From NCBI GenBank assembly GCA_023653785.1, contig JAMKCH010058248.1:1-64000 (forward strand): a stretch of 64,000 bases of DNA, in the 5' to 3' direction. Below are positions 45,345 through 56,803 of the stretch, piece after piece. The notes beneath the pieces are model-generated. The model had not been told where the DNA came from. It saw only the letters and a list, made by a program, of their open reading frames with translations, and ran no database searches. Both the position numbers and the translations under genes were made by a program. The first letter of the stretch is position 1. Every line of letters begins with the position of its first letter. Source of the stretch: Ophioderma brevispina (taxonomy: Eukaryota > Echinodermata > Ophiuroidea > Amphilepidida > Ophiodermatidae).

Positions 45345-46875
45345 GCTAACTATTAACCATGGTATCATATTAAGACCACTTTTAGTGAACAATGGGTGCC
45401 ACCACTAATTTTGTGGTGTGGGTAAGTTAAACTTTCCAGCCTTCCAACAAGCTAGCTGCCCACGGAAGTTTCTGATCTATTTAATTTAGCAACCTGTATA
45501 CTTGTCAAACATAGTCAAAACATTACCCCCCACAGCGCGAAGTTCTTCAAGGATCAGCTATGGATGGCGATGGTCCATCCCCGCATATTCCCGCGTTTGC
45601 AAGTCAACCTGTAAAGACTTTTCAATTTGGAATTGCTACTGTGCTGATCAAGAATCTGAAATAAACAAAAGTAGGTCGCCGACTTTGGGGGGGGGGGGGG
45701 GGGTCTGTGAGCTATATAGCCAATAAAAGGTTTTTGAACCTTTTAAAAAACGCAGTAATATAAAAAGTAAAAACACTCGGTGCCCGATGCACACAATAAA
45801 TACAAGCGTGAAGGGGTAGGCGGGTGGAGAGCAGGCGCTTTTCTTCCACCCTATTTCCCACCCGATCGGGGGGGTCACTCCGGAGGGGTGGGGAATGGGG
45901 GGACCCCTGCCCTCCCCTCGGACTTTCAAATGTTTTCCTCCTATCCGTATACTCAGGCGCTACCCGGCACGGCCTCTACACATGGATGGCTGGCTGCCGC
46001 ACAGTTGAAATGGTCCGCCGAGTGAAACAACAGGAGTTGCTTTTCACCCTGGCAATAGGCGGAAACCCTTCCCGACACCGCGTGCACATATTCCCCACAG
46101 ATGTTCTATTTTATACAAATTCCTTTACTTTGACAAGGGGTATGCATTGTTCCCGCCATATTCCCAGGTAGAAAAGCAACTTCGTTGTGACCCTCTCGGC
46201 GACTCAGACCGCTCTCTCCATGTGTAGAGTCAGTGGACCTCAACGACGCATATCTCAAATCTTCTCAAGCACGATGTTCTATTGTTATACAAAATTCCTT
46301 TGACTTTGACAAGGTGTATGCATTGTTTCCCCCCATATTACCAAGGTAGAAAGCAACTTCCTGTTGTTTCAATCGACGACTCAAACCCGCTATCCATGTG
46401 TAGAGGTCAGTGATGCCAGGCCGATTGTTGAATATCTTTAATAGCCCTTTGGTTTGCTGAAGTCTTTGTGTATCCATTGGTGATATTAGGGAAAAGAAAT
46501 TGAGATGAAATTTTTATTCATTTTCTGCAAAATGTGCAAGTTTTATTTGTGCGAACAGCCGGTTATATGATTTTGATCATTTATGTTAAATTTACACTTG
46601 GTTTTGCCCTCGTCCCCTTATTGCGACTGTGAAACAACAGCATAGAAGGTAATGCCCCATAGTCTACAGTCTGTCAAAAAAAAACTATACAATCAAACTA
46701 AACTAAACATTAAACAAAATATAAACTCTGCATTTTTGTGAGATATTTTGATTTTATTGTTTAGACCAGATCCTAAGCTAAATCCTCGTTTTTATTCTAT
46801 CCAATTTGATGCACCCTAACTGGAGATATTGTCAATTGAACACAAAGGATAAAATACCACTTGGGCCAGTTTCAC
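45345..46875. repeat. Tandem duplication, unit 2 (about 1.5 kb)
   Basis: Second copy of the preceding unit, with an additional repeat of the ATTGTTATACAAAATTCC / GACAAGGTGTATGCATTG segment (about 46110-46180 and 46275-46400) and a G run at 45687-45702. Confidence 0.75.
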
Positions 46876-47127
46876 CTGAAGGTTCAAGAAACTAAAGGTA
46901 TAAGTTGTGTCTCATCTTGTGGGATTAAACTGTTTCCAAACAAAAGAATATTGCAGAGATCAGAGTGAATATATTGAACTAATCAGTATATTATTTTTCA
47001 AACAGTGAAATCACCTGAAATTATGTTGTTGGCGTAAATAGGGGACTCACTCTCAGGGGACAGTAATCATGAAATTCATGTAAATTTTGGGAATTTTGCT
47101 GCTGAAACCAAGGGGACAGCCACAAGT

Positions 47128-47537
47128 CTCTGTTGGGGGACAAATGTACGGACAGCGCTCTAATAGGGAGGACCAATTTCCCATCCCCTATTCCTCACTG
47201 CCTCCAAGATGCCAAGGAGGAACATAATGAAGAAACCAGCATTGAACAACGAACAATGAAGGAAAGGATGGTAGGTGTTCAAAGGCCTGAGTTTACTTTC
47301 AGCAAGGGTGGTTTTATGGGCCTACCTTCTGCTGAAACCTGTAGTAAGGCTGAGACAACAAGACTGTTTGGATTAGAATTTCCCAATGCTACATTATTTT
47401 ATTGGCAATTGTGACATTATAAACTTATAAATTATGTTATATCACAAGAAGCAGCACTTTATACCTATATTTTATTTCATTTTCAATAGAGAATGGCTTG
47501 AAGTTGATTTTCAATGGAGAATGTTGATATTGGGATA
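47128..47537 (+). repeat. 0.4-kb direct repeat, left copy
   Basis: Nearly identical to 50204-50610, starting CTCTGTTGGGGGACAAATGT and ending AATGTTGATATTGGGATA. Both copies keep a 93-codon plus frame (47133-47414 here) containing MKERMVGVQRPEFTF and LFGLEFPNATLFYWQL, which I do not recognise. The repeat abuts the broken UGT exon exactly at its 3' truncation. Confidence 0.8.
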
Positions 47538-47916
47538 CGACGGGTTTACCGGAAGACGGTATCTGAAGGCAATGGCACTGGGTAAAACTGGAGTAGCTAC
47601 GAGGTACACAAATGGCCTTTCTAGGTACTGAGCGATGATTATCGGACAATTGTACATCATGTCTTGCTAAGATCAAGTCAAAATCGGCATTTCTTAAACT
47701 CTTTAATAGTCGTGCATCTTTTATGATATTTTCACATTCGTCATATGCCAATTGATTGTATCTAGACATGTTGGCAAGCACGTACGTGAGAAATTTGCCC
47801 TTGAATGCGGCTCTGTTCATTGCTCTACATTTTCATCCCGCATTTGTGCAGTTATTGCTGAATGGTAGACCTCGAAGTTAAACAAATTGGCGTCTTAGCA
47901 GGGGACTGTAGTGTAA

Positions 47917-48449
47917 TGCTGGCTTCATACTTTTTGTCGTGCTGTCGCAGTGTCGCAAAACCACAAGTTGTCGTGTTGTCGCGCTACTTGCTGTTTTTTG
48001 TCGCGGCGACAAAAAGTGCTGTCGCGTGTCGCTGCGACAGTGTCGCGAGTATTTCATACTTTTTTCGTGGTTTTTTGCGGCAGACGGCTCAACATCATGG
48101 CGCCATTTGATTACGTTGGAATAGTCTCACCCAAATCCCAAAACGAATCATTTTTATCGATGTCCCATCGCTGTAAATACTTCGTGCATTTTCATTGGTC
48201 AGTTTTTTACGGCATCGGGTGGTGTCGCAGAAAAGTTGAGTTCAAGTCAACTCTTCGTTGTCCATCGCAGGGAGCAGCACGACAAACTAATCGATTTATC
48301 GGCTTGTCGCAGCTTGTCGCAGCATGGTCGCAGCCTGTCGCGGAGACATGGCAAGTTTTATGGTCACGTGTTAACTACGCTTGCGCTGTTGCACAAATTA
48401 CTTGTCGTGCGACACTGCGACAGCACGACAAGCTAGTATGAAACCAGCA
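47917..48449. mobile_element. PIF/Harbinger-type MITE nested in the foldback
   Basis: Terminal inverted repeats of about 41 bases, starting TGCTGGCTTCATACT and ending AGTATGAAACCAGCA, with inner GTCGTGCTGTCGCAGTGTCG blocks. TAA flanks both sides (47914-47916, 48450-48452), the usual 3-bp target of Harbinger elements. Repeated TGTCGC motifs crowd both ends, like transposase-binding sites. Frames at 47862-48441 are spurious. Confidence 0.85.
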
Positions 48450-49355
48450 TAAGAGTGTGCGTTTCCGGATAAAATTGTGAATTTTTGCACACAAGTACTT
48501 TAGGCATTGATAATCCATAAAATTGATGGAAGCACTTGCCAAGCCCCCTTAATGGCCGCCAGCTTTGATTTCAAGGTTATACAGGGGTCAAAAATTTAAA
48601 ATGTTCTGAATGTGTTAAAAAGCAGACCATAGTGTTTGTCTGGTTACAAGGATTCCAAAAAGGTATAGTTTACACTATCTATGGCTTATAGTTCCAGAGT
48701 TATGGGGTAAAAACTGTAAAAATGGTGAAAAGTCAATTTTGGTGTGTCTGTGTACATGGGTCAAAAGTTAAAAGTTGTTTGATTCAGTTAATATGTGTTG
48801 TAAATTGTTTCCCTAGCTTAAAGGATTGAAATAAGGAATAATTTGCCTTATCTGTTATGCTTAGTTTTCACGTTATCCAACAAAATAGGTCACAGGTCAA
48901 TAGAATCCAATAGCTGTCAATAGCTGTTGACTCTATTCGCCATTTTGGTTAATAACCAGACACGTAAGATGGTCAAAACTATTCCTATATTTCATTCTAT
49001 GAGCTAAACCAACAATTTGAACCGCATTTTACAAAAATTGGAGCAACCTTTAATTTTTGAACCCTGTACAAACCAAAATTTACTTTTTACCATTTTTACA
49101 GTTTTTACCCCATAATTCCTAAACTATAAGTCACAGGTAGTATAAAACTATACCTTTTTTGAATCCTTGTAACCAGACAGACATCATGGTGTGCTTTTCA
49201 ACACAATCGGAACATTTTAAAAAGTTTACCCCTGTGTAACCTTGAAATCCAAGCTGGGGGCCATGTAAGGGGTGTGGCAAGTGCTTCCATCAATTTTTTT
49301 GATTATCAATGCATAAAGTACTTGTGTACCAAAATTCACAATTTTATCCGGATTT

Positions 49356-49711
49356 CATAGGCGTAAATCCCGGGGGGATGGGGGGATATATCCCCCCAAT
49401 ATTTTGATGAGGGGGGATGGTCAATACGATCATCCCCCCCAATGTTGATGCCTGTTCATGTGTTTTTGACTCAAAATAACCTCATATTTTACCATAATAG
49501 TTTAAAATTGGTAAATTTCCGCGCGCTTCACGCGCAGTTTGTTCTAATTACAATTACATTTGATGAGGATTTTAGCTTCTAAATGGCAAAATTTTTAACG
49601 CGCTTCGCGCGCACATGTGCTAGTAATGGATCTTTTCAGCAAACCCCGTTTCATTCATAAATTTCAATCAACCCCAATCCCCCCAATGTTAACAAGAAAT
49701 TTACACCACTG
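49356..49711 (+). mobile_element. hAT-type MITE, copy 2, nested in the foldback
   Basis: Starts CATAGGCGTAAATCCC and ends GAAATTTACACCACTG; an exact CCGGATTT duplication flanks it (49348-49355, 49712-49719). Inverted relative of the element at 20672-21046, sharing the GGGGGATATAT, GCGCGCTTCACGCGC and AACGCGCTTCGCGCGC blocks. Removal rejoins the foldback arm exactly, so this insertion came after the foldback. Confidence 0.88.
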
Positions 49712-50009
49712 CCGGATTTGCACACTCACATACGATCTGTTCACTACAGTCCCCCACTATCTCTGCTGTCGTTGACACGATAAGCATATAAATCGCTGAG
49801 TAAAACGGTTACTTGGTGCCCACGTTTAACCATAGCCTCGCCTATGGCAGTTGAAGTGAAGTAGTGACTGCCTTCGCCTGTTCCTTGCAAGATTAATATT
49901 CGGGCGCCATCTGTTTTGCATGTGCATGTCAACAGAATGCCCGTTGCCATACAAAATATGAAATACAGTGCTCTAAACGCCATTTCCAAAAGCTTCCAAA
50001 TTGCATTGA

Positions 50010-50203
50010 ATCAATAAAGCAGTCACTCACAGACGTAATAGTAATATACTGTCATGTACTTCCTCTGTATACGCATGTTCACCGCTCTGCCCATGAACTT
50101 TACTCTGTTTACAGATATTCTGCAGTCCTTTTGTAGTTGGTACAGCATATTCAAGATCAGAACATTTGTAAATGCGCAGATTTACAGCTAGCCTATTTAT
50201 AGC
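50010..50203 (-). promoter_or_regulatory. Upstream region of UGT copy B/C
   Basis: Shared block by block with 42000-42210 upstream of copy A. It ends where the right direct repeat begins (50204). Likely an old promoter region; specific sites are not certain. Confidence 0.4.
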
Positions 50204-50610
50204 CTCTGTTGGGGGACAAATGTACGGACAGCGCTCTAATAGGGAGGGCCAATTTCCCATCCCCTATTCCTCACTGCCTCCAAGATGCCAGGGAGGAACA
50301 TAATGAAGAAACCAGCATTGAACAAAGAACAATGAAGGAAAGGATGGTAGGTGTTCAAAGGCCTGAGTTTACTTTCAACAAGGGTGTTTTTATGGTTCTA
50401 CCTTCTGCTGAAACCTGGAGTAAGGCTGAGGCAACAAGACTGTTTGGATTAGAATTTCCCAATGCTACATTATTTTATTGGCAATTGTGACATTATAAAC
50501 TTATAAATTATGTTATATCACAAGAAGCAGCACGTTATACCACTTTTTTCATCTTTCAATAGAGAATGGCTTGAAGTTGATTTTCAATGGAAAATGTTGA
50601 TATTGGGATA
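50204..50610 (+). repeat. 0.4-kb direct repeat, right copy
   Basis: Same sequence and orientation as 47128-47537, including the 93-codon frame (50209-50490). Together they bracket the broken UGT exon and its upstream region. Confidence 0.8.
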
Positions 50611-51348
50611 GCCGAAACTGGCCCAACAGGTTTTTCAAATGTCTCAAATAATTGGCCATAACTCCTGAACCGGACCCCCGAATTACACCAACTAAAAATC
50701 TCATGAAAACATTTTAAAAAAAGAATCAGTTAACCTCCGGTTGAGAAGAACTTAAGTTTTGACCAAAATAATTAATCTTTGATGGTATAGTTTTTTTTTT
50801 GGACAGTCTGCATTGGTGCATCTCACCCAATGCAGTAGTTGTTTATAGTTTTTGCTATGGATAGGGCTAATTAGTGTATGGAAAATGAGCTGACATTAAC
50901 CCTAACGTCCAAGCTGTTTCTAGCTTATGTCATGGTAGAGAGTGAAGGAATTAAGCTGGAAAGGATAAAAGTTGGAAACTTGGATCGGTCTCGAACTAGG
51001 GCCCTTCGGCCCAGGCCCATCACCGTGACGCTACGACGGTGTCGTTTGATGATTCAATCGCTACATCCGGGACATTTTTACTCACTCAGCGCAGTAGACT
51101 GTCCCACAGTCTCGGCTCTGTCTTCGTATTTAGGGAACAGTAGGTTTGAACACATAAAATCAAATTTATTTTATTTTATTATTATTTGGAAGTATATTTT
51201 TACAACAGTGGCATTCACCAACATGGCAGTGCATATCAATGTACAGGTATATAAAAATAAATCAAGAAATTAAATCCTAAATATCAGAGATCACTGGGCA
51301 AAGCTCTATGCCATGCCTGGACATATTAGGTCCAGCCCACTGGACATG
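50611..51348. other. Unassigned stretch
   Basis: No gene supported. A GGGCCCTAGTTCGAGACC-like string (minus strand, about 50988-51010) with GCGTCACGGTGATGGGCC beside it may be a decayed tRNA-like SINE head. Confidence 0.35.
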
Positions 51349-51561
51349 GATAGCGGGTCTGAGTCGTCGATTGAAAACAGGAAGTCGTTTTTTTACCTAT
51401 ACAATATGGCGGGAAACAATGCATACACCTTGTCAAACAATGGAACATCTGTGTGGAATATGTGCACCAGCAGGTGTATGCATTGTTTCCGCCATATTGT
51501 ATAGGTAAAGAAAACAACTTCCTGTTGCTTCACTGGGCGACCATTCAACTGTGCGGCAGCC
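51349..51561. mobile_element. Foldback element, about 213 bp
   Basis: TGGATAGCGGGTCTG, ACAGGAAGTCGTT and CCTATACAATATGGCGGGAA on the left pair with inverses on the right (TTCCGCCATATTGTATAGG, CAACTTCCTGT, CCGTTATCCA). The centre is near 51447. Related blocks lie in the 44-46 kb duplication units. Confidence 0.8.
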
Positions 51562-52295
51562 CGTTATCCATGTGTAGAGGTCAGTGGTTCAGCCCTGAGT
51601 TGGTCCTATTTTTAGAATACTGCGCGCTCTCATACGAACCATGGATTGACAAAATTCAAAATGCCACTCGGCCGCCGATTTGGTTGACTCAGAGAGATTG
51701 TAGTCTTCATTACCAGTCGTTTATACCACAATGTGTGGGTGGGAAAGTCCACTTTTCAAAGTCTCGCAGGCCCCCCAGACAGATCTAAACTCAAGTGAAG
51801 GCGCTTTTCATCGTCGTTCCCAAAGGTAAAAAACAAACAAACGAAGGCCTGACCAAACAACTGGTTGATTGTAACAAGAACATCGTTTGCGCTTATTTTA
51901 ATCAACAAGGACCGTGAAATTTTCCCCAGGGGTGGCAAGTTCCGAGGTTGTTTGTCCCATTAAACAAAAACAATGCATGAAACTAGTTCAGAATAGCATT
52001 TACCCTTCTTTATAAAGCAAAAATAGTTTCTGTATACTGTTATTTAAAATGCAAAGGATTGTAATTTGAAAAGTTATGACCCAAACTTGTTTTGCCTACA
52101 CACTGGTAACAAAATCATTTTGTACCCTTCTCAGGTATAGTGGAAAACTTTCCAGCAAATCTACAAAGGGGTGCAACAATTGATTTAAAAACACATTTAC
52201 AATTAACAGAACCGTATTCATTTAACATGTTTAAATGTGTTCATTAACGTTGAAAAGGTGTCATATTTTTTATGTGTTCTGAGCTTTATACTTAC
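51562..52295. other. Unassigned stretch downstream of UGT copy D
   Basis: Presumed intron or intergenic sequence beyond the donor of UGT copy D; nothing recognised. Confidence 0.4.
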
Positions 52296-53166
52296 ATCAT
52301 TCAGTGGTTTTGAGGGTTTAGCTGTTAAACCACCGACAGGAATCACATTTGGCATCAATGGACGAGGAAAATCTAAAGCAAAAGTCGTGTGTAAAACCAC
52401 AACTCGGCGTCGGCATCATACATGGATAATTGCTCCGGTCGTATATTGTACTTTGTTTTTAGCTTTTCATAGGGTGACAAGACAAAATCATATAACATCA
52501 TACCCATAAAAGTACTAAAAGTGTTCTTCAATCTGTTCAGAAATGGCATTTTATGATCGAAACCGGTCATCATCTCTGGCATATACGACGGGTTTACCGG
52601 AAGACGGTATCTGAAGGCAAGGGCACTGGTATAAAAACTGGACTAGCCGCGAGGTATACAAATGGTCTTTCTAGGTATTGAGCGATAATTACCGGACAGT
52701 TGTAGACCATATCTGCCAAGATCAAGTCAAAATCGGCACTTCTTAAACTCCCCAATAGTCTTGCATCTCTTAAGATATTTTCGCAATCGTCTACCAACGA
52801 TTGATTAAAAGTTGACATGTTGGCAAGCACGAACGTGAGAAATTTACCCTTGAAAGCGGCTCTGTTCATTGCTCCAAACAATTCATCCCATATTTGTGCA
52901 GTTGTTGCGGAATGATACACCTCGAAGTTAAACAAATTGGCGTCTTTACTGTCGTTAGCACGATAGGCAAATAAATCGCTGAGTAAAACGGTTACTTGGT
53001 GCCCACGTCTAACCATAGCCTCGCCTATGGCAATGGCAGTAAAGTAGTGACTGCCTTCGCCTGGTCCTTGCAAGATTTATATTCGGGCGCCATCTGTTTT
53101 GCATGTGCATGTCAACAGAAAGCCCGTTGCCATACAAAATATGAAATACAGTGCTCTAAACTCCAT
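52296..53166 (-). pseudogene. UGT first exon, copy D (full length, two lesions)
   Basis: The whole first exon is present: start ATG at 53166-53164, signal peptide (MEFRALYFIFCMATGFLLTC), GEGSHYF, RRGHQVTVLLSDLFAYRAND, AQIWDELFGAMNRAAFKGKF, ADFDLILADMVYNCP, then VNPSYMPEMMTGFDHKMPF and VIPVGGLTAKPSKPLND before the donor GTAAGT (52290-52295). It ends in the phase needed by the common exon at 39106. Two lesions: a TAA where copy C has TTA in the ILIL motif (about 53087), and a 2-base shift near 52630 between the SPVF and RLPVNPS segments, compared with copy B. About 870 bp, like vertebrate UGT first exons. Either a recent pseudogene or a working exon with sequence errors. Confidence 0.85.
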
Positions 53167-53210
53167 TTTGAAATTGCATCGAATAGGACTTTGACACGAA
53201 TAATTATAAG

Positions 53211-53236
53211 CAGTCAGTCAGTCAGTCATTATAAAC
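53211..53236 (-). promoter_or_regulatory. TATA-like site and TCAG repeat upstream of UGT copy D
   Basis: On the minus strand GTTTATAATG (53228-53237) is followed by a GACT tetranucleotide repeat (53211-53228), 45-70 bases upstream of the ATG. The same pair is kept upstream of copy E (61199-61226). Conservation suggests a core promoter; not proven. Confidence 0.4.
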
Positions 53237-54479
53237 ATGTCCAGCATGCACCCTGCCCATGAACTTTGAGATCTGCTTTGGTGTGTTCAAAATCAAAACA
53301 TTTCCAAATGTACAAAATTATCACGGCTGTAAGTTCATGCAATATACTGGCCTGGCTTTTATTCTGTGCGAATTCTGACGCTACAATTGAGCTTACAACT
53401 GATTTTTCATTTGAACTAAATTACAATCTACTATAGGCAATTACCCTGGTTACGCGATTACCTGGCTTTCGTGATGAGTAGCCCCCGGGAGGCCCTTTTT
53501 CAGTTCCAGTGACCCCCATGTTAGGACCATTTCAGTTCCAGAGACCCTCCATTTCGTACCCAAATCCATATTCTACCAAATTTTCTTCGAAATACTGCAA
53601 AATGTAGCTGGAAATAGTGGGAAATCGCAGCATATTTTCTGAAATTTTTGGAAAACCTATAGTTCCGGAGACCCCATTTTTTGGACTTAAAATCAGCTCC
53701 GGAGCCTCAATTTTTGAAATGTGGGCGGCACATACCTACCCAAAAGAAGTTGAGAACCAAATAAGATGGAAACCGCGATCTTCCGTGCGCGTATTGAAGT
53801 TGGTCATTGCTATATAACTGGGAGTGGGACGTGGGGGGGGGGGGGGGGGGGAAAAAGCGGTTCAATCAGTTTTTTAACGGCATGAGGATTGAGGAATTTT
53901 CTGATTCTACCAACTTTGCGAAGGAAGCAGACTTAATACCTGAAATATGAACATTCGGAAGACATGTCGGGATCGACAATTACCAGATAACAAGCTAATT
54001 ACCAGATCACAGACTCACTAATTGTAATATGCAGAGCAGACACTTTAGATAGCGAACCAATTAATAAAAATTCATATGTTTATCGTTATGTTTCAGAAAA
54101 TGATCTTGCATCCATTGACCAATTTCGGAATTGTAATTATGATTTAATATAATCAATTCTTGTCACAATTTTACCATTACCAAAAGCACACTGCCTCCAA
54201 AAACGTTTTTAAATCTAGAAACACTAGATATGTAATAAAGTTAATAAAACATCATATCAATAATTTCTTTACTAAAATGAACGCTATTTGCATTTACAAA
54301 ATAATGTTTTTATGGTTAAAGAGCACCACTTGAAAACAATGAACCTACGATGTAAAATAAAGGCAATTCATTCACATCTTAAGACACTCATGCACTTTCT
54401 TTTTTATGAAAACTGAATTTCTATTTTTATTCATTACAAAAATATAAAACAAATATTATATAGAGACTCGGAGAAACTG

Positions 54480-54575
54480 GCAAGCATTGAATTAAATAAA
54501 GACGAAAAATACACGGTCTCGAACCCGGTCCTCTCGCTAACTAGGCGTGAGATTTACCACTGGACCACAGTGGAC
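54480..54575 (-). repeat. tRNA-derived repeat, copy 1
   Basis: On the minus strand an A box (TGGTCCAGTGGTAAATC) and a B box (GGGTTCGAGACCG) lie 50 bases apart. The flanks AACTCGGAGAAACTGGC and GATTCTAGCAGAATC (54687-54708 region) recur at 54770-55200 and 62700-63360, so it is a repeated unit rather than a single tRNA gene. Confidence 0.6.
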
Positions 54576-54769
54576 TGTTTTTACGTGGATACCAGAGAAA
54601 CGAACGCTAATGTATTTTAGCCTTTATTTTCGAGTCTAAAGCGGACGAAATTATATATTATGTATTTAGGAGGAGATGACCTATGCATGATTCTAGCAGA
54701 ATCTATGACGATGGGAAACTCAATTCAATGCACGCAACAACCGGAGAGAATTATTAGACAAATATTATA

Positions 54770-55075
54770 GAAACTCGGAGAAACTGGCGAGCGTTGAATT
54801 ACATAAAGACGAAAAATACACGGTCTCGAACCCGGTTTCACGAACTGGTGAGTCCTAGTGATGTAGTGTCCTACCTATTGTGTTCTCCATTGTGTAATGA
54901 ATGCTTCACCTATTTCATCGCCAATATACAGTAGCATCGTCTACAATGTCACGGTTTATTCCGTGTATGTTGTCACGGCAGCTAAGACACTCTTTCATGG
55001 GGGACCCACAAGTTTTTTTACACCGGTCCTCTCGCTAACTAGGCGTGAGATTTACCACTGGACCACAGATGACTG
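54770..55075 (-). repeat. tRNA-derived repeat, copy 2, interrupted
   Basis: Same unit as 54480, but split between GAACCCGGT (54829-54836) and CCTCTCGCTAACTAGGCG (from 55025) by about 185 bases (54837-55021). The insert shares its interior with 33645-33850 and 63150-63320 and is flanked by CCGGT on both sides. Confidence 0.55.
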
Positions 55076-55200
55076 TGTTTACCAGAGAAACGAGCACTAA
55101 TGTATTTCAGTATTTATTTTAGAGTCTCGGCGGCCGTTATTATATACTATGTATTTAGAAGATGACCTATATGCATGATTCTAGCAGAATCTATGACAGA

Positions 55201-56803
55201 ATCTATGCTTACCTTCTGTGTAAAGTGATTAAATTTGCATCCTCTCGATCTCATTCTCATAATAAATTAGTTTCCCAAAATTTTCATTTTAAAGCTTTTA
55301 AAATAAACGTTTTCATGATTGCATTTATTGCTTTACTTTCAAAATAGGAAAAAAATAATTTGTTGATTTTTCAAATCATGAGGCAAATCTCTCGGAAGGT
55401 TTTCTCATTTAAAGTAAATTAAACTGGATCTGGATTTATGAAGGACACAGACATGGTTTTACTTTGTAAAATCTGAGTAAAATAGGCTACATTATTTGAA
55501 TACAAAGTGTTGTTTTTTTAACTAAATCTAGTATGTCAAGAAAGTATAGTTGAATCCACCTTTATTACTATGATACTTACAGATTTCTTGACATAGATTT
55601 ATTTCGTTTAAACAAATGACACACTCTGTATTAAAATAATGTAGCCTATTTGATTCACGACTTAGAATTTATATACAAAGTAAGACACCATGTCCCCTGT
55701 CCTTTTCTTTTTTACCGTAACGAAAAAATGCATAAAAGGCTTTTCAGGAAACTGATAAATAAAGCAACACCGACAAAACCAAACCTGAAGTGCACTACGA
55801 AGCAATAAGTATATTGTGTTTGTGAACAGAAAATAGTGCTAAAGTAAATACGATGTTTTGCCATGTTCAATAATAGGTAGAGTACAAACAAACAATTAGA
55901 AAAACATTGTAATATGGGAATGATTAAATCATCTTCTAGCGTAAACGCAATGCAGTGTATATGTGATTGGCTAAATATGCTTCTACATTAAAAATATAGA
56001 TTGTTATTTAATGTATGTTCTGAACACCATACAATTTATACCAAACTTCTGCAATTTATTGTTACTCAGAAATCATAGCGGAAGTCTCTCCCGGGAAGTT
56101 TAGTCCCTTTCCAAATGCTGAAGGACGCATACAATGGAACCTTGCGCACCGACCTGCATACGCGGGCTTCATTCACTCTTTGTTCATTTAAATTTTTATC
56201 GTAGGATTTTAACATTAAAGATTGGCCTGTTGTGACATGCAGCCAGTACAATTTTGTGGACAGACCAGACGATATCGGGTTACAGTTTCATTGAAAAACA
56301 GCCTAGAGGCGAGACATTTTAGAAATCAAAGGCAGGCTCCGGCCATGCAGAATTGCCTATGGCTCGCTAGCTGTTAGCAATGGTTCAGCTTCACTGTGCT
56401 AAAACAATGAAACCGCTGAAGCGAATTCGGGCTAGAAGGGCACAAGTTTTAGTCCAAAATGCAATCGTCACCATTTTGGTCAAACTTTTGAGCACTTTAC
56501 TCGTCAAAGATATTCACGCTATATGCTAAATTCGCTACGTTTCTCGATCTCCTGGATCTTGTGTGGACTGAGATCTTTATCTCTTGTTTCTTTTAATGTT
56601 TCCTTTGAAAACATGAAGGCATCATGTTGGTATTCAAAATAACCATGAACCTTAAATCGCATCCATACCAACTGTCTAATCAGCAAACTGCATTTATAAA
56701 ATGTTACCTATTTGTGTTCGTCGGATGATGATCTGTGGAAGACCAAAGTTGCAGGAACTAGTAAAAAAATAACCATGGACCAAACAAACAGATTGGCAAT
56801 TCA
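55201..56803. other. Unassigned stretch
   Basis: No gene supported; AT-rich, with a small inverted pair near 55505-55605 (AGTATGTCAAGAAAGTAT and inverse). Confidence 0.4.

Larger units (their letters stand above)
47896..49759. mobile_element. Foldback transposon inserted in UGT first exon
   Basis: The ends TAGCAGGGGACTGTAGTG and CACTACAGTCCCCCACTA are inverted. A TCT target duplication flanks them (47893-47895 and 49760-49762); removing the insert restores GGCGTCT-CTGCTGTCGTT, matching the uninterrupted copy D. The arms are about 400 bases (for example CCGGATAAAATTGTGAAT at 48465 with its inverse near 49340; GGTTATACAGGGGTCAAA near 48573). After removing the two nested MITEs the element is about 960 bp. 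No transposase. Interior motifs resemble the foldback at 1410-2366. Confidence 0.85.
47537..49983 (-). pseudogene. UGT first exon, copy B/C, split by nested transposons
   Basis: The 5' part (49760-49983) starts ATG at 49983 and reads MAFRALYFIFCMATGILLTC, a signal peptide, then ILILQGTGEGSHYF, IGEAMVKRGHQVTVLLSD and AYRVNDSRD, the classic UGT N-terminus (GEGSHY, GHxVTVL). The exon is then cut by the element at 47896-49759 and resumes at 47895 (ANLFNFE-type, then NMSRYNQLAYDECENIIKDA and IAFRYRLPVNPS). It stops at the direct repeat (47537), so roughly the last 280 bases and the donor are missing. Not functional as it stands, though the two parts are the best-preserved first-exon sequence here. 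Confidence 0.85.
53336..55200 (+). repeat. Segmental duplication, left copy
   Basis: With the UGT exon-1 5' part and promoter (from about 52960) this region matches 61330-63362 in the same orientation: TTTATTCTGTGCGAATTC, GATGAGTAGCCCCCGGGAGG, ACCTATAGTTCCGGAGACCC, ATTACCAGATAACAAGCT-like and GCAGAGCAGACACTTTAGAT blocks in order. A G run (53832-53850) occurs only here. Confidence 0.85.

Noticed and set aside
47862..48441. Overlapping plus frames of up to 163 codons
   Set aside because: They lie inside the Harbinger MITE, where repeated TGTCGC motifs keep frames open.
47128..50610. LTR retrotransposon with 0.4-kb LTRs
   Set aside because: The direct repeats have no TG..CA ends, no primer site or polyprotein between them, and they bracket UGT sequence and MITEs.
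54500..54570. tRNA gene on the minus strand
   Set aside because: A and B boxes are present, but the same unit recurs several times with shared flanks and poor stems, so it is a tRNA-derived repeat.
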